A DNA stretch of 64,000 nt from Pseudomonas tohonis (GCF_012767755.2 NZ_AP023189.1:868001-932000), one strand, 5' to 3'. Shown: positions 19,748 through 30,355, counted from the stretch's first letter. The notes: generated by a model from the letters alone, not told the origin. Translations and numbers: made by a program.

Positions 19748-20043
19748 ACCAGGAACGCGTATTCAAGGTGCTGGTTGGCCCGCACATCTCCGAGAAGGCT
19801 ACCGTGCTGGCAGATGGCAAAAGCCAATTCGTTTTTAAGGTTGCCACCGATGCAACCAAGCTGGAAATCAAGAAGGCCGTAGAAAGCCTGTTCAGCGTGA
19901 AGGTAGAAGCCGTCCGCACTGTCAACGTACAGGGCAAGACCAAGCGTACCGCTCGCGGCCTGGGCAAGCGCAACGACTGGAAAAAGGCGTACATCGCCCT
20001 CCAGCCGGGTCAAGATCTCGATTTCGCCAGCAGCGCTGAGTAA
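19744..20043 (+). CDS. rplW: 50S ribosomal protein L23
   Basis: L23 sits at the tunnel exit and docks trigger factor and SRP. The 99-residue product contains [11 protein letters not shown] near its start and the [20 protein letters not shown] loop. Its ATG overlaps the rplD stop by four bases. Confidence 0.98.
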   Translation: MNQERVFKVLVGPHISEKATVLADGKSQFVFKVATDATKLEIKKAVESLFSVKVEAVRTVNVQGKTKRTARGLGKRNDWKKAYIALQPGQDLDFASSAE

Positions 20044-20054
20044 AGGGGTGCATC

Positions 20055-20876
20055 ATGGCAATCGTTAAATGCAAACCGACTTCCGCTGGCCGCCGTTTCG
20101 TGGTCAAGGTTGTCAACCAGGAGCTGCACAAGGGTGCTCCCTACGCGCCGCTGGTTGAGAAGAAGTCGAAGACCGGTGGTCGTAACAACAACGGCCGCAT
20201 CACCACTCGCCACATCGGCGGTGGTCACAAGCAGCACTATCGTCTGGTCGATTTCCGTCGCAACAAGGATGGCATCCCTGCCACCGTCGAGCGTATCGAA
20301 TACGACCCGAACCGCACTGCTCACATCGCTCTGCTGAAATATGCCGACGGCGAACGTCGCTACATCATCGCGCCGAAAGGCGTGAGCGCTGGCGACCAGC
20401 TGATTTCCGGCGCTCACGCTCCGATCAAGGCTGGTAACGCTCTGCAGCTGCGCAACATCCCGGTTGGTAGCACCGTTCACGGTGTTGAGCTGAAGCCGGG
20501 CAAAGGTGCTCAGATCGCTCGTTCCGCTGGTGCTTCCGCCCAGCTGGTCGCTCGTGAAGGTGCCTACGTGACCCTGCGTCTTCGCTCCGGCGAAATGCGC
20601 AAGGTACTGGCTGAATGCCGTGCGACCCTGGGCGAGGTCTCGAACTCCGAGCACAGCCTGCGTTCGCTGGGTAAAGCTGGTGCCAAGCGCTGGCGTGGCG
20701 TTCGCCCGACCGTTCGTGGTGTTGCCATGAACCCGGTCGACCACCCGCATGGTGGTGGTGAAGGTCGTACCTCTGGTGGTCGTCATCCGGTGTCTCCGTG
20801 GGGCTTCCCGACCAAGGGCGCGAAGACCCGTGCGAACAAACGCACCGACAATATGATTGTCCGTCGCCGTAAATAA
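20055..20876 (+). CDS. rplB: 50S ribosomal protein L2
   Basis: L2 is essential for subunit association and peptidyl transferase assembly. The 273 residues match the family. The C-terminal signature [20 protein letters not shown] contains the conserved histidine implicated in peptidyl transfer. The start is ATG after AAGGGG. It lies 11 bp from rplW and 14 bp from rpsS. Confidence 0.98.
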   Translation: MAIVKCKPTSAGRRFVVKVVNQELHKGAPYAPLVEKKSKTGGRNNNGRITTRHIGGGHKQHYRLVDFRRNKDGIPATVERIEYDPNRTAHIALLKYADGERRYIIAPKGVSAGDQLISGAHAPIKAGNALQLRNIPVGSTVHGVELKPGKGAQIARSAGASAQLVAREGAYVTLRLRSGEMRKVLAECRATLGEVSNSEHSLRSLGKAGAKRWRGVRPTVRGVAMNPVDHPHGGGEGRTSGGRHPVSPWGFPTKGAKTRANKRTDNMIVRRRK

Positions 20877-20890
20877 TCGAGGATACGACA

Positions 20891-21166
20891 GTGCCGCGTT
20901 CTCTGAAAAAAGGTCCTTTTATCGATCTTCACCTACTGAAGAAGATCGAAGTGGCGGTGGAAAAGAACGATCGCAAGCCGGTGAAAACCTGGTCGCGCCG
21001 TTCCATCGTTCTGCCGCAGATGGTCGGTCTGACCATCGCTGTACACAATGGTCGTCAACACGTCCCCGTTCTCGTGAACGAAGACATGGTCGGTCACAAA
21101 CTGGGCGAGTTCGCCGCTACCCGCACCTACCGCGGGCATGCTGCTGACAAGAAAGCCAAGCGTTAA
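20891..21166 (+). CDS. rpsS: 30S ribosomal protein S19
   Basis: S19 contacts S13 and the A-site finger in the 30S head. The 91 residues start [17 protein letters not shown] and end with [18 protein letters not shown], both typical. The initiation codon is GTG, supported by the conserved N-terminus. Confidence 0.98.
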   Translation: MPRSLKKGPFIDLHLLKKIEVAVEKNDRKPVKTWSRRSIVLPQMVGLTIAVHNGRQHVPVLVNEDMVGHKLGEFAATRTYRGHAADKKAKR

Positions 21167-21179
21167 GGGGTAAGGAACG

Positions 21180-21512
21180 ATGGAAGTAGCCGCTAAGCTG
21201 TCGGGCGCTCGAATCTCCGCCCAGAAAGCCCGCTTGGTCGCCGACCAGATCCGCGGGAAGAAGGTGGGCGAAGCGCTCAACCTGTTGACCTTCAGCAGCA
21301 AGAAAGCCGCTGAGATCATGAAGAAGGTGCTCGAATCGGCCGTGGCCAACGCCGAGCACAACGAAGGCGCCGACGTGGATGATCTCAAGGTCTCCACCGT
21401 TTTCGTCAACGAAGGGCGTTCGCTGAAGCGCATCATGCCGCGTGCCAAAGGCCGTGCTGATCGCATCGTCAAGCGGTCTTGCCATATCACTGTCAAGGTT
21501 GCGGACAAGTAA
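21180..21512 (+). CDS. rplV: 50S ribosomal protein L22
   Basis: L22 lines the exit tunnel opposite L4 and is a macrolide-resistance locus. The 110 residues include [20 protein letters not shown] and the tunnel hairpin with [18 protein letters not shown], without the deletions known to give resistance. The ATG follows AAGGAA. Confidence 0.98.
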   Translation: MEVAAKLSGARISAQKARLVADQIRGKKVGEALNLLTFSSKKAAEIMKKVLESAVANAEHNEGADVDDLKVSTVFVNEGRSLKRIMPRAKGRADRIVKRSCHITVKVADK

Positions 21513-21525
21513 CGGAGTCGATCAG

Positions 21526-22212
21526 ATGGGTCAGAAAGTACATCCCACTGGCATTCGCCTGGGAATCGTCAAGGAGCACACCTCCGTCTGGTACGCAGAT
21601 AAGCGCACTTATGCCGATTATCTGTTTGCCGACCTGAAGGTTCGTGAGTACCTCCAAGACAAACTAAAAAGCGCGTCCGTAAGCCGTATCGATATTCATC
21701 GTCCGGCTCAAACCGCACGCATCACCATCCACACCGCTCGTCCCGGCATCGTGATCGGCAAGAAAGGTGAAGATGTTGAGAAGCTGCGTCAGGACCTGAC
21801 CAAGCAAATGGGTGTGCCGGTGCACATCAACATCGAAGAGATCCGCAAGCCGGAGCTCGACGGTATGCTGGTTGCGCAGAGCGTAGCTCAGCAGCTGGAG
21901 CGTCGCGTTATGTTCCGTCGCGCCATGAAGCGCGCTGTACAGAACGCCATGCGCATTGGTGCCAAAGGCATCAAGATCCAGGTAAGCGGTCGTCTTGGCG
22001 GTGCTGAAATCGCCCGTACCGAATGGTACCGCGAAGGTCGTGTGCCCCTGCACACCCTGCGTGCCGATATCGACTATGCAACCTACGAAGCGCACACCAC
22101 CTACGGTGTGATCGGTGTGAAGGTTTGGATCTTCAAAGGCGAGGTCATTGGTGGCCGCCAGGAAGAGCTGAAGCCCCAAGCGCCCGCTCCTCGTAAAAAA
22201 GCTGCTAAGTAA
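21526..22212 (+). CDS. rpsC: 30S ribosomal protein S3
   Basis: S3 forms the mRNA entry channel with S4 and S5 and has helicase activity there. The chosen ATG gives [17 protein letters not shown] and 228 residues, the expected length. A longer frame running back into rplV would add 28 unrelated residues. The KH-domain motif is [13 protein letters not shown]. The spacing to rplV is 13 bp. Confidence 0.98.
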   Translation: MGQKVHPTGIRLGIVKEHTSVWYADKRTYADYLFADLKVREYLQDKLKSASVSRIDIHRPAQTARITIHTARPGIVIGKKGEDVEKLRQDLTKQMGVPVHINIEEIRKPELDGMLVAQSVAQQLERRVMFRRAMKRAVQNAMRIGAKGIKIQVSGRLGGAEIARTEWYREGRVPLHTLRADIDYATYEAHTTYGVIGVKVWIFKGEVIGGRQEELKPQAPAPRKKAAK

Positions 22213-22224
22213 GGAGTACGCAAA

Positions 22225-22638
22225 ATGCTGCAACCCAAGCGTACAAAATTCCGCAAGCAGATGACTGGTCACAACCGTGGCCTGGCTCAGCGCGGTAGCA
22301 AGGTCAGCTTCGGCGAATTCGCCCTGAAAGCTGTCGCTCGCGGTCGTCTCACCGCTCGCCAGATCGAGGCTGCACGTCGTGCCCTCACTCGTCACGTGAA
22401 GCGTGGCGGCAAGATCTGGATCCGTGTGTTCCCCGACAAGCCTGTCACCAAGAAGCCCCTCGAAGTTCGTATGGGTAAAGGGAAGGGCGGCGTCGAGTAC
22501 TGGGTAGCCCAGATTCAACCGGGCAAGGTCCTGTACGAGATCGAGGGTGTTTCCGAAGAGCTGGCGCGTGAGGCATTCGCCCTGGCTGCTGCAAAGCTGC
22601 CGCTCGCCACCTCCTTTGTTAAGCGGACGGTGATGTGA
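22225..22638 (+). CDS. rplP: 50S ribosomal protein L16
   Basis: L16 organises the A-site and CCA-end region of the 50S subunit. The 137 residues begin [18 protein letters not shown] and contain the [12 protein letters not shown] loop. The stop overlaps the first base of the rpmC start. Confidence 0.98.
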   Translation: MLQPKRTKFRKQMTGHNRGLAQRGSKVSFGEFALKAVARGRLTARQIEAARRALTRHVKRGGKIWIRVFPDKPVTKKPLEVRMGKGKGGVEYWVAQIQPGKVLYEIEGVSEELAREAFALAAAKLPLATSFVKRTVM

Positions 22639-22829
22639 TGAAAGCGAATGAACTTCGTGAAAAATCCGTACAGCAGCTGAACGAGCAACTGCTCGGCCTG
22701 CTGCGCGACCAGTTCAACCTGCGTATGCAGAAAGCAACTGGCCAGCTGGGGCAGTCTCACCTGCTCTCGCAAGTGAAGCGCGACATCGCTCGCGTCAAGA
22801 CTGTGCTGAACCAGCAGGCAGGTAAGTAA
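22638..22829 (+). CDS. rpmC: 50S ribosomal protein L29
   Basis: L29 lies beside L23 at the tunnel exit. The ATG giving [20 protein letters not shown] is preferred over an adjacent in-frame GTG one codon upstream. The product has 63 residues, the usual size. The rplP stop and this start share one base in a TGATG junction, consistent with reinitiation. Confidence 0.96.
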   Translation: MKANELREKSVQQLNEQLLGLLRDQFNLRMQKATGQLGQSHLLSQVKRDIARVKTVLNQQAGK

Positions 22830-22831
22830 TC

Positions 22832-23098
22832 ATGGCTGAAGCTCAGAAAACTGTCCGTACGCTGACCGGTCGTGTCGTCAGCGACAAGATGGACAAAACC
22901 ATCACCGTCCTGATCGAGCGCCGCGTAAAGCACCCGATCTACGGTAAATACGTGAAGCGCTCGACCAAGCTGCATGCTCACGACGAAACCAACCAGTGCC
23001 GCATCGGCGACAAGGTCACCATCCGCGAGACCCGTCCGCTGGCCAAGACCAAGTCCTGGGCACTGGTGGAAGTCGTAGAACGTGCCGTGGAAGTCTAA
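22832..23098 (+). CDS. rpsQ: 30S ribosomal protein S17
   Basis: S17 is a primary 16S rRNA binding protein with an OB fold. The 88 residues contain [20 protein letters not shown] and [18 protein letters not shown]. It is the last gene of the S10 operon and starts two bases after rpmC. Confidence 0.98.
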   Translation: MAEAQKTVRTLTGRVVSDKMDKTITVLIERRVKHPIYGKYVKRSTKLHAHDETNQCRIGDKVTIRETRPLAKTKSWALVEVVERAVEV

Positions 23099-23120
23099 GG
23101 ACTAAGGGTCGGAGAAAGAT

Positions 23121-23489
23121 ATGATTCAGACTCAATCCATGCTCGACGTCGCTGACAACAGCGGTGCTCGTCGCGTTATGTGCATCAAGGTCCTGGGTGG
23201 TTCGCACCGTCGTTATGCCGGTATCGGCGACATCATCAAGGTCACCGTCAAGGAAGCGATTCCGCGCGGTAAAGTGAAGAAAGGCCAGGTAATGACTGCT
23301 GTCGTGGTCCGTACCAAGCACGGCGTTCGCCGTCCTGATGGCTCGATCATCCGCTTCGATGGCAACGCTGCTGTTCTGCTGAACAACAAGCAAGAGCCGA
23401 TCGGTACCCGCATCTTCGGGCCCGTGACCCGTGAACTTCGTTCCGAGAAGTTCATGAAGATCGTCTCGCTCGCCCCCGAAGTGCTGTAA
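23121..23489 (+). CDS. rplN: 50S ribosomal protein L14
   Basis: L14 forms an intersubunit bridge and is the target of the silencing factor RsfS. The 122 residues begin [20 protein letters not shown], diagnostic for the family. It opens the spc gene block but follows rpsQ by only 22 bp, and no terminator or promoter is visible between them, so S10 and spc genes are likely co-transcribed here. Confidence 0.98.
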   Translation: MIQTQSMLDVADNSGARRVMCIKVLGGSHRRYAGIGDIIKVTVKEAIPRGKVKKGQVMTAVVVRTKHGVRRPDGSIIRFDGNAAVLLNNKQEPIGTRIFGPVTRELRSEKFMKIVSLAPEVL

Positions 23490-23501
23490 GGAGAAGCCGT
23501 C

Positions 23502-23816
23502 ATGCAAAAGATTCGTCGTGACGACGAGATCATCGTCATCGCCGGCAAAGACAAGGGCAAGCGTGGCAAGGTGCTCAAGGTTCTCACTGACGACCGTCTG
23601 GTCGTTGGTGGGATCAACCTGGTGAAGCGCCACACCAAGCCGAACCCCATGTCCGGTGTACAGGGCGGTATCGTCGAGAAGGAGGCGCCTCTGCACGTCT
23701 CCAACGTCGCCATCTTCAATGCTGAAACCAACAAGGCTGACCGCGTTGGTTTCAAAGTCGAAGACGGTAAGAAAATTCGTGTCTTCAAGTCGACCCAAAA
23801 AGCGGTTGATGCTTGA
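23502..23816 (+). CDS. rplX: 50S ribosomal protein L24
   Basis: L24 starts 50S assembly by binding the 5' end of 23S rRNA. The 104 residues contain the KOW-type motif [20 protein letters not shown]. It lies between rplN and rplE in the standard spc order. Confidence 0.98.
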   Translation: MQKIRRDDEIIVIAGKDKGKRGKVLKVLTDDRLVVGGINLVKRHTKPNPMSGVQGGIVEKEAPLHVSNVAIFNAETNKADRVGFKVEDGKKIRVFKSTQKAVDA

Positions 23817-23836
23817 GCACTGCTAGGTAGAAGACC

Positions 23837-24376
23837 ATGGCACGACTAAAAGAGATTTACCGGAAAGAAATCGCGCCCAAGCTGAAAGAAGAGCTTCAGC
23901 TTTCCAACGTGATGGAAGTTCCGCGCATTACCAAGATCACCCTGAACATGGGGCTGGGCGAAGCGATCGGTGACAAGAAAGTCATCGAGCACGCTGTAGC
24001 TGATCTTGAGAAGATCACTGGTCAGAAGGTCGTCGTGACCTACGCCAAGAAATCCGTAGCGGGCTTCAAAGTCCGTGAAGGTTGGCCGATCGGTGTCAAG
24101 GTGACCCTGCGTCGCGATCGTATGTACGAATTCCTGGATCGCCTGCTGGCTATCTCCCTGCCCCGCGTGCGTGACTTCCGCGGTCTGAATGCCAAGTCCT
24201 TCGATGGTCGTGGCAACTACAGTATGGGCGTGAAAGAGCAGATCATCTTCCCGGAAATCGATTACGACAAGATCGATGCGCTGCGTGGCCTGGATATCAC
24301 CCTGACCACCACTGCCCGTAACGATGATGAAGGTCGTGCCCTGTTGCGCGCCTTCAACTTCCCGTTCCGCAACTGA
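23837..24376 (+). CDS. rplE: 50S ribosomal protein L5
   Basis: L5 binds 5S rRNA and contacts P-site tRNA. The 179 residues include [11 protein letters not shown] near the N-terminus and [20 protein letters not shown]. The start is ATG. In E. coli the S8 repressor binds at this gene's start. No matching structure was verified here. Confidence 0.98.
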   Translation: MARLKEIYRKEIAPKLKEELQLSNVMEVPRITKITLNMGLGEAIGDKKVIEHAVADLEKITGQKVVVTYAKKSVAGFKVREGWPIGVKVTLRRDRMYEFLDRLLAISLPRVRDFRGLNAKSFDGRGNYSMGVKEQIIFPEIDYDKIDALRGLDITLTTTARNDDEGRALLRAFNFPFRN

Positions 24377-24389
24377 TTGGAGTAGGAAC

Positions 24390-24695
24390 ATGGCCAAACA
24401 GAGCATGAAAAACCGTGAGCTGAAGCGTCAGCAAACGGTTGCTAAGTTCGCTAAGAAGCGCGCTGAGCTGAAAGCTATCATTGCCAACCCCAACTCCACT
24501 CCGGAAGCGCGTTGGGAAGCTCAGGTAGCTCTGCAGAAGCAGCCCCGTGACGCCAGCGCCTCGCGCCTGCGTAACCGCTGCCGCATCACCGGTCGTCCGC
24601 ACGGTGTGTACCGCAAGTTCGGCCTCGGCCGTAACAAGCTGCGCGAAGCCGCCATGCGCGGTGACGTTCCCGGCCTGGTCAAGGCCAGCTGGTAA
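24390..24695 (+). CDS. rpsN: 30S ribosomal protein S14
   Basis: S14 belongs to the 30S head. The ATG giving [20 protein letters not shown] and 101 residues matches the long, zinc-free form. Only one cysteine is present, so the CxxC pairs of the zinc-binding paralogue are absent. A 35-codon upstream extension overlapping rplE was rejected. A terminator and a new promoter follow it. Confidence 0.98.
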   Translation: MAKQSMKNRELKRQQTVAKFAKKRAELKAIIANPNSTPEARWEAQVALQKQPRDASASRLRNRCRITGRPHGVYRKFGLGRNKLREAAMRGDVPGLVKASW

Positions 24696-24746
24696 TGTCG
24701 CTGTGGGTGTCGGGGCGCAAGCTCCGACATCCGCCGAGTGGTATCA

Positions 24747-24779
24747 AATCAAGCCCCTTTTGGGGCTTGATTCGTTTTT
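24747..24779 (+). terminator. intrinsic terminator inside the spc operon, after rpsN
   Basis: A perfect 11-bp stem (24747-24757 with 24762-24772) with a TTTT loop is followed by CG and TTTTT. It interrupts the usual rpsN-rpsH continuity. Confidence 0.9.
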
Positions 24780-24795
24780 GATCCGTCTCTAGAAT
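24767..24795 (+). promoter_or_regulatory. sigma70 promoter for rpsH, overlapping the terminator
   Basis: TTGATT (24767-24772) is the end of the terminator's 3' arm. TAGAAT (24790-24795) follows after a 17-bp spacer. Transcription would start near 24,802, leaving a leader of about 90 nt before rpsH. Confidence 0.75.
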
Positions 24796-24889
24796 ATTCG
24801 GCTCGCCGGAGTCAGGCCTTAATTCGCCTGCGCTCTGTCGCGATTCTAGTCGCAAGGCTATTTCTTTTGTATTTAGGAGCAACTAGCCC

Positions 24890-25282
24890 ATGAGTATGCA
24901 GGACCCGTTAGCGGACATGCTAACTCGTATCCGTAATGCCCAGATGGCTGAAAAGTCTGTCGTAAGCATGCCGTCCTCCAAACTGAAGGTGGCGGTAGCC
25001 AGCGTTCTCAAGAACGAAGGTTACATCTCGGGATACCAGATCAGCAGCGATATCAAACCTCTGCTGTCCATCGAGCTGAAGTACTTCGAAGGCCGTCCGG
25101 TCATCGAGGAACTCAAGCGCGTAAGTCGTCCTGGCCTGCGCCAGTACAAATCCGTCGATCAGCTGCCGAAAGTTCGTGGCGGCCTGGGCGTATCGATCGT
25201 TTCCACCAACAAAGGTGTGATGACTGATCGTGCTGCTCGCGCTGCTGGCGTTGGTGGCGAAGTGCTTTGCACTGTGTTCTAA
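24890..25282 (+). CDS. rpsH: 30S ribosomal protein S8
   Basis: S8 binds the central 16S domain and, in E. coli, represses the spc operon. The 130 residues begin [20 protein letters not shown] and end in the GGEVLCTVF signature. TAGGAG lies about 12 bases before the ATG. It heads a transcription unit with its own predicted promoter. Confidence 0.98.
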   Translation: MSMQDPLADMLTRIRNAQMAEKSVVSMPSSKLKVAVASVLKNEGYISGYQISSDIKPLLSIELKYFEGRPVIEELKRVSRPGLRQYKSVDQLPKVRGGLGVSIVSTNKGVMTDRAARAAGVGGEVLCTVF

Positions 25283-25294
25283 GGGGGGATAAGC

Positions 25295-25828
25295 ATGTCT
25301 CGCGTTGCTAAGAACCCCGTCAAGCTGCCCGCTGGCGTCGAAATCAAGATCGCCGGTCAGCAGCTCTCGGTGAAGGGTGCCAAGGGCGCTCTCGAACTGA
25401 ACGTGCACCCGTCCGTGGAAGTGCTGCAGGAAGCTGGTGAGCTGCGTTTCGCTGCTCGCAACGGCGACCAGCAGAACCGTGCCATGGCCGGTACCACCCG
25501 TGCGCTGGTCAACAACATGGTAGTTGGCGTCAGCCAAGGCTTCGAGCGCAAGCTCCAGCTGGTAGGCGTTGGCTACAAGGCGCAAGCCAAAGGTCAAGTG
25601 CTGTCCCTGGCTCTCGGCTTCTCGCACCCGGTGGATTACGAACTGCCGCAAGGCGTTACCGCCGAAACCCCCAGCCAGACCGATATCCTGATCAAGGGTA
25701 TCGACAAGCAGCTGGTTGGTCAGGTGGCGGCCGAAATTCGCGACTTCCGTCCGCCGGAGCCTTACAAAGGCAAGGGTGTGCGTTACGCCGACGAAGTCGT
25801 CCGTCGTAAAGAAGCTAAGAAGAAGTAG
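25295..25828 (+). CDS. rplF: 50S ribosomal protein L6
   Basis: L6 supports the factor-binding region near the sarcin-ricin loop. The 177 residues comprise two similar domains and end with the typical [20 protein letters not shown]. The start is ATG after GGGGGATAAGC. Confidence 0.98.
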   Translation: MSRVAKNPVKLPAGVEIKIAGQQLSVKGAKGALELNVHPSVEVLQEAGELRFAARNGDQQNRAMAGTTRALVNNMVVGVSQGFERKLQLVGVGYKAQAKGQVLSLALGFSHPVDYELPQGVTAETPSQTDILIKGIDKQLVGQVAAEIRDFRPPEPYKGKGVRYADEVVRRKEAKKK

Positions 25829-25838
25829 GGCATAGCAA

Positions 25839-26189
25839 ATGAGCGTAAAGAAAGAAACTCGTCTGCGTCGCGCTCGCAAGGCACGCCTGAAAATGCGCGA
25901 GCTGGAAACCGTACGCCTCTGCGTGTATCGCTCTTCCCAGCACATCTACGCCCAGGTCATTTCGGCCGACGGCGCCAAGGTTCTGGCCACTGCCTCGACC
26001 CTGGACAAAGAACTGCGTGACGGCGCCACCGGCAACGTCGACGCCGCCAAGAAGGTTGGTCAGCTGGTTGCCGAGCGTGCGAAAGCAGCTGGTGTCACTC
26101 AGGTGGCGTTCGATCGTTCTGGCTTCAAGTACCACGGCCGCGTCAAGGCGCTGGCTGATGCTGCTCGTGAAGGCGGGCTGGAGTTCTAA
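25839..26189 (+). CDS. rplR: 50S ribosomal protein L18
   Basis: L18 delivers 5S rRNA to the 50S subunit. The 116 residues start with the basic tail [20 protein letters not shown] and end [21 protein letters not shown], as in the family. The spacing to rpsE is three bases. Confidence 0.98.
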   Translation: MSVKKETRLRRARKARLKMRELETVRLCVYRSSQHIYAQVISADGAKVLATASTLDKELRDGATGNVDAAKKVGQLVAERAKAAGVTQVAFDRSGFKYHGRVKALADAAREGGLEF

Positions 26190-26192
26190 GTT

Positions 26193-26693
26193 ATGGCAAA
26201 TAACGAGCAAAAGCGCGACGAAGGCTACATCGAGAAGCTGGTCCAGGTTAACCGTGTTGCCAAGACCGTAAAGGGCGGCCGTATCTTCACCTTCACCGCG
26301 CTGACCGTGGTGGGTGACGGTAAAGGTCGTGTTGGTTTCGGTCGTGGCAAGTCCCGCGAAGTGCCGGCTGCTATCCAGAAAGCGATGGAAGCCGCTCGCC
26401 GCAACATGATCCAGGTAGACCTGAACGGTTCGACCCTGCAGTACCCCGTCAAGTCCGCCCATGGCGCCTCCAAGGTGTACATGCAGCCGGCTTCCGAAGG
26501 TACCGGTATCATCGCCGGCGGCGCCATGCGTGCCGTTCTGGAAGTGGCTGGTGTGCAGAACGTTCTGGCCAAATGCTATGGCTCGACCAATCCGGTGAAC
26601 GTGGTTTACGCCACCTTCAAGGGTCTGAAGAACATGCAGTCCCCGGAGTCCGTTGCAGCCAAGCGTGGTAAGAGCGTCGAGGAGATTCTCTAA
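26193..26693 (+). CDS. rpsE: 30S ribosomal protein S5
   Basis: S5 affects translational accuracy and the mRNA entry site. The 166 residues include [20 protein letters not shown] and [15 protein letters not shown]. The wild-type loop associated with spectinomycin binding appears intact. The stop is two bases before the rpmD start. Confidence 0.98.
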   Translation: MANNEQKRDEGYIEKLVQVNRVAKTVKGGRIFTFTALTVVGDGKGRVGFGRGKSREVPAAIQKAMEAARRNMIQVDLNGSTLQYPVKSAHGASKVYMQPASEGTGIIAGGAMRAVLEVAGVQNVLAKCYGSTNPVNVVYATFKGLKNMQSPESVAAKRGKSVEEIL

Positions 26694-26695
26694 TC

Positions 26696-26872
26696 ATGGC
26701 AACTGTCAAAGTAACGCTGATCAAGAGCGTTAACGGCCGTCTGGCTAACCACAAAGCTTGCGTCAAGGGCCTCGGCCTGCGTCGCATTGGTCACACCGTC
26801 GAAGTTCAGGACACCCCTGAAAATCGCGGCATGATCAACAAGGCTTACTACCTTCTGCGCGTCGAGGGTTAA
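26696..26872 (+). CDS. rpmD: 50S ribosomal protein L30
   Basis: L30 is a small 50S protein. The 58-residue product starts [20 protein letters not shown] and ends [13 protein letters not shown], matching the family's size and ends. It starts two bases after the rpsE stop and stops three bases before rplO, filling its standard place in the spc operon. Confidence 0.97.
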   Translation: MATVKVTLIKSVNGRLANHKACVKGLGLRRIGHTVEVQDTPENRGMINKAYYLLRVEG

Positions 26873-26875
26873 TCC

Positions 26876-27310
26876 ATGAAACTGAACGATCTGCGTTCCG
26901 CGCCGGGTGCCCGTCGCGAGAAGCACCGTCCGGGCCGTGGTATCGGCAGCGGCTTGGGCAAGACTGGTGGCCGTGGTCACAAAGGTCAGACCTCCCGCTC
27001 CGGTGGCACCATCGCTCCGGGCTTCGAGGGCGGCCAGCAGCCGCTGCATCGTCGTCTGCCGAAGTTCGGCTTCGTTTCCCTGAAGGCCATGGATCGCGCA
27101 GAAGTGCGCACTTCCGAGCTGGCCAAGGTTGAAGGCGATGTCGTCACTCTGCAGTCGCTGAAGGATGCCAACGTGATTAACCAGAACGTACAGCGTGTGA
27201 AAATCATGCTGTCGGGCGACGTTGCTCGCGCGGTCACCCTGAAAGGTATCGCCGCCACCAAGGGTGCGCGTGCGGCTATCGAAGCAGCTGGCGGTAAGTT
27301 CGAGGACTAA
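26876..27310 (+). CDS. rplO: 50S ribosomal protein L15
   Basis: L15 is a late assembly protein with a long extended N-terminus. The 144 residues contain the glycine-rich [19 protein letters not shown] element. secY begins on the base after its stop, so the two are probably coupled. Confidence 0.98.
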   Translation: MKLNDLRSAPGARREKHRPGRGIGSGLGKTGGRGHKGQTSRSGGTIAPGFEGGQQPLHRRLPKFGFVSLKAMDRAEVRTSELAKVEGDVVTLQSLKDANVINQNVQRVKIMLSGDVARAVTLKGIAATKGARAAIEAAGGKFED

Positions 27311-28639
27311 ATGGCTAAGCAAGGTGCTCTCTCCGCGCTCAGCAATGGCGGGTTATCCGAGCTCTGGGCTCGACTGCGTTTCCTGTTCCTGGCGATCATC
27401 GTCTACCGGATTGGCGCGCACATTCCAGTGCCCGGGATAAACCCAGACCGGCTGGCCGAGCTGTTCCGGCAGAACGAGGGGACCATTCTTAGCCTGTTCA
27501 ACATGTTTTCCGGCGGCGCGCTGGAGCGCATGAGCATTTTTGCACTGGGGATCATGCCGTACATCTCGGCGTCGATCATCATGCAGCTCATGACCGCTAT
27601 CAGCCCGCAGCTGGAGCAGTTGAAGAAGGAAGGTGAAGCTGGCCGTCGCAAGATCAGCCAGTACACCCGCTACGGCACTGTAGTCCTGGCGCTGGTGCAG
27701 GCAGTCGGCATGTCCGTCGGCCTCGCCAGTCAGGGCGTCGCATTCTCGACTGATTTCGGCTTCTACTTCGTGGCCGTCACCACCTTCGTGGCTGGTGCGA
27801 TGTTCATGATGTGGCTGGGCGAGCAGATCACGGAGCGCGGTGTTGGCAACGGTATCTCGATGCTGATCTTTGCAGGCATCGTTGCCGGTCTTCCGAGAGC
27901 GATCGGGCAGTCTTTCGAGTCTGCACGCCAGGGCGATATCAACATCTTCGCCCTCGTCGCCATCGGTTTGCTGGCGGTAGCGATCATCGGTTTCGTGGTG
28001 TTCATTGAGCGTGGCCAGCGTCGCATCGCGGTGCACTACGCCAAGCGTCAGCAGGGCCGCAAGGTCTTCGCTGCGCAGACCAGCCACCTGCCGCTCAAGG
28101 TGAACATGGCGGGCGTGATCCCGGCCATCTTCGCCAGCAGCATCCTGCTGTTCCCGGCGTCGCTGGGGGCATGGTTCGGTCAGTCCGATAAAATGGGCTG
28201 GCTCCAGGACCTTTCGCAGGCGATCGCCCCCGGTCAGCCCTTGAACATTCTGCTGTTTAGTGCAGGGATCGTTTTCTTCTGCTTCTTCTACACAGCGTTG
28301 ATGTTCAATCCGAAAGACGTGGCGGAAAACCTGAAGAAGTCCGGTGCCTTTATTCCGGGTATCCGTCCTGGTGAGCAGTCCGCGCGCTATATCGATGGCG
28401 TACTGACCCGCTTGACCATGTTCGGTGCTCTGTACATGACGGCTGTTTGCCTGCTTCCGCAGTTCCTTGTGGTCGCAGCCAACGTACCGTTCTACCTTGG
28501 CGGGACCTCGTTGCTGATCGTTGTTGTGGTTGTCATGGACTTTATGGCCCAAGTGCAATCCCACCTCGTTTCGCACCAGTACGAATCCCTGATGAAGAAA
28601 GCCAACCTGAAGGGCTACGGCGGCGGAATGCTCCGCTGA
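27311..28639 (+). CDS. secY: preprotein translocase subunit SecY
   Basis: SecY is the channel-forming subunit of the Sec translocon. The 442 residues have ten predicted membrane helices. The plug and second-helix region contains [20 protein letters not shown], and the cytoplasmic loop ending in [15 protein letters not shown] is conserved. The C-terminal [15 protein letters not shown] is the usual tail. It is directly adjacent to rplO. Confidence 0.98.
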   Translation: MAKQGALSALSNGGLSELWARLRFLFLAIIVYRIGAHIPVPGINPDRLAELFRQNEGTILSLFNMFSGGALERMSIFALGIMPYISASIIMQLMTAISPQLEQLKKEGEAGRRKISQYTRYGTVVLALVQAVGMSVGLASQGVAFSTDFGFYFVAVTTFVAGAMFMMWLGEQITERGVGNGISMLIFAGIVAGLPRAIGQSFESARQGDINIFALVAIGLLAVAIIGFVVFIERGQRRIAVHYAKRQQGRKVFAAQTSHLPLKVNMAGVIPAIFASSILLFPASLGAWFGQSDKMGWLQDLSQAIAPGQPLNILLFSAGIVFFCFFYTALMFNPKDVAENLKKSGAFIPGIRPGEQSARYIDGVLTRLTMFGALYMTAVCLLPQFLVVAANVPFYLGGTSLLIVVVVVMDFMAQVQSHLVSHQYESLMKKANLKGYGGGMLR

Positions 28640-28669
28640 CCCGGTTCCGTAAGGTTCTAGGAGTTACTG

Positions 28670-28786
28670 ATGAAAGTTCGTGCATCGGTGAAAAAGCTGT
28701 GCCGCAACTGCAAGATCGTTCGCCGCGAAGGTGTTGTTCGCGTGATCTGCAGCGCGGAACCGCGTCACAAACAGCGCCAAGGCTGA
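28670..28786 (+). CDS. rpmJ: 50S ribosomal protein L36 (zinc-binding form)
   Basis: A 38-residue ribosomal protein, starting [20 protein letters not shown] and ending [12 protein letters not shown]. Cys11, Cys14, Cys27 and His32 form the zinc ribbon of the C+ type. The start is ATG after TAGGAG. It closes the spc block, and a hairpin follows. Confidence 0.97.
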   Translation: MKVRASVKKLCRNCKIVRREGVVRVICSAEPRHKQRQG

Positions 28787-28807
28787 GTGTGATTCACGCG
28801 TTATGAG

Positions 28808-28837
28808 CCCGGCAGCTAGTGCGCTGCCGGGTTGATT
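28808..28837 (+). terminator. hairpin after rpmJ
   Basis: CCCGGCAGC (28808-28816) pairs perfectly with GCTGCCGGG (28823-28831) over a six-base loop. It is followed by TTGATTATT rather than a full T-run, so termination may be partial. Confidence 0.65.
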
Positions 28838-28860
28838 ATTCGTTTCTACAGCGTTAATAT
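28832..28860 (+). promoter_or_regulatory. sigma70 promoter of the alpha operon
   Basis: TTGATT (28832-28837) abuts the hairpin stem. TAATAT (28855-28860) lies 17 bp further on. The start would be near 28,867, giving a leader of about 50 nt before rpsM. S4 would be the expected autoregulator from the E. coli model, though no pseudoknot was verified. Confidence 0.75.
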
Positions 28861-28919
28861 CGCGCGCCCTATTTCTTGGCTTCCGGGGCGTAGGTAGCTG
28901 TCAACTGGAGTTTCACTGA

Positions 28920-29276
28920 ATGGCCCGTATTGCAGGCGTCAACATTCCAGATAACAAGCACACTGTTATCTCGCTGACCTACATCTACGGTGTTGGTCGC
29001 ACCACTGCACAGAACATCTGTGCAACCACCGGGGTCAACCCGGCGGCAAAGATCAAGGATCTCTCTGACGAGCAGATCGAACAGCTGCGTGGCGAAGTCG
29101 CGAAGCTCACCACTGAAGGTGACCTGCGGCGCGAAATCAACATGAACATCAAGCGTCTGATGGACCTGGGTTGCTACCGCGGCCTGCGTCATCGTCGTGG
29201 CCTGCCTGTTCATGGCCAACGTACCAAGACCAACGCGCGTACCCGCAAGGGCCCGCGTAAGCCGATCCGCAAGTAA
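28920..29276 (+). CDS. rpsM: 30S ribosomal protein S13
   Basis: S13 bridges to the 50S subunit and touches P-site tRNA. The 118 residues start [20 protein letters not shown] and end in the basic tail [20 protein letters not shown]. It is the first gene of the alpha operon. Confidence 0.98.
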   Translation: MARIAGVNIPDNKHTVISLTYIYGVGRTTAQNICATTGVNPAAKIKDLSDEQIEQLRGEVAKLTTEGDLRREINMNIKRLMDLGCYRGLRHRRGLPVHGQRTKTNARTRKGPRKPIRK

Positions 29277-29306
29277 TTGCGCCCGCGAATCGACAGGAAC
29301 TAAGTC

Positions 29307-29696
29307 ATGGCTAAGCCTGCTGCTCGTCCCCGTAAGAAAGTCAAAAAGACAGTGGTTGATGGGATCGCCCACATCCACGCGTCTTTCAACAACACCATCG
29401 TGACCATCACTGACCGCCAAGGTAACGCCCTGTCCTGGGCCACCTCCGGTGGTTCCGGTTTCCGCGGCTCCCGTAAAAGCACTCCGTTCGCTGCCCAGGT
29501 AGCTGCTGAGCGTGCTGGTCAAGCTGCCCTGGAATACGGCCTGAAGAACCTCGACGTCAACGTCAAGGGCCCGGGCCCGGGTCGCGAATCCGCTGTGCGT
29601 GCTCTGAACGCCTGCGGCTACAAGATTGCCAGCATCACCGACGTGACGCCCATCCCGCATAACGGGTGCCGTCCGCCGAAGAAGCGTCGCGTGTAA
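29307..29696 (+). CDS. rpsK: 30S ribosomal protein S11
   Basis: S11 forms the platform at the E site. The 129 residues include [20 protein letters not shown] and end [18 protein letters not shown], where the Asn-Gly site is the known isoaspartate position in E. coli. It is co-directional with rpsM and rpsD at short spacing. Confidence 0.98.
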   Translation: MAKPAARPRKKVKKTVVDGIAHIHASFNNTIVTITDRQGNALSWATSGGSGFRGSRKSTPFAAQVAAERAGQAALEYGLKNLDVNVKGPGPGRESAVRALNACGYKIASITDVTPIPHNGCRPPKKRRV

Positions 29697-29712
29697 TAGG
29701 AGACAGTGAGAA

Positions 29713-30333
29713 ATGGCTCGTTACATTGGTCCCAAATGCAAACTGTCCCGTCGTGAAGGCACCGACCTCTTCCTGAAGAGTGGTGCTCGCGCGCTCGAAT
29801 CCAAGTGCAACATCGAATCGGCTCCCGGCCAGCACGGCGCTCGTCGTGGTCGCCTGTCCGACTACGGCACCCAGCTGCGCGAGAAGCAGAAAGTGCGCCG
29901 TATCTACGGTGTCCTGGAGCGTCAGTTCAGCGGTTACTACAAAGAAGCTGCCAGCCGTAAGGGCGCTACCGGCGAGAACCTGCTGCAACTCCTCGAGTGC
30001 CGCCTGGACAACGTCGTGTACCGCATGGGCTTCGGTGCTACCCGCTCCGAGTCCCGTCAGCTGGTATCGCACAAAGCCATCAGCGTGAATGGTCAGACCG
30101 TCAACGTACCGTCTTTCCAAGTCAAGGCTGGTGACGTTGTTGCCATCCGCGAGAAGTCGAAGAATCAGCTGCGTATCGTTCAAGCCCTTGAACTGTGCGC
30201 CCAACGCGGTCGCGTTGAGTGGGTTGAAGTCGACGTCGAGAAGAAGTCCGGCGTTTTCAAAAGCGTTCCGGCACGTACTGATCTGTCCGCCGACATCAAC
30301 GAAAACCTGATTGTCGAGCTCTACTCCAAGTAA
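29713..30333 (+). CDS. rpsD: 30S ribosomal protein S4
   Basis: S4 nucleates 30S assembly and is the repressor of the alpha operon in E. coli. The 206 residues begin [20 protein letters not shown]. The S4 RNA-binding domain contains [20 protein letters not shown]. The Cys positions do not form the zinc module of the C+ form. Confidence 0.98.
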   Translation: MARYIGPKCKLSRREGTDLFLKSGARALESKCNIESAPGQHGARRGRLSDYGTQLREKQKVRRIYGVLERQFSGYYKEAASRKGATGENLLQLLECRLDNVVYRMGFGATRSESRQLVSHKAISVNGQTVNVPSFQVKAGDVVAIREKSKNQLRIVQALELCAQRGRVEWVEVDVEKKSGVFKSVPARTDLSADINENLIVELYSK

Positions 30334-30355
30334 GGGCTAGAAAATAGGTGCATCC

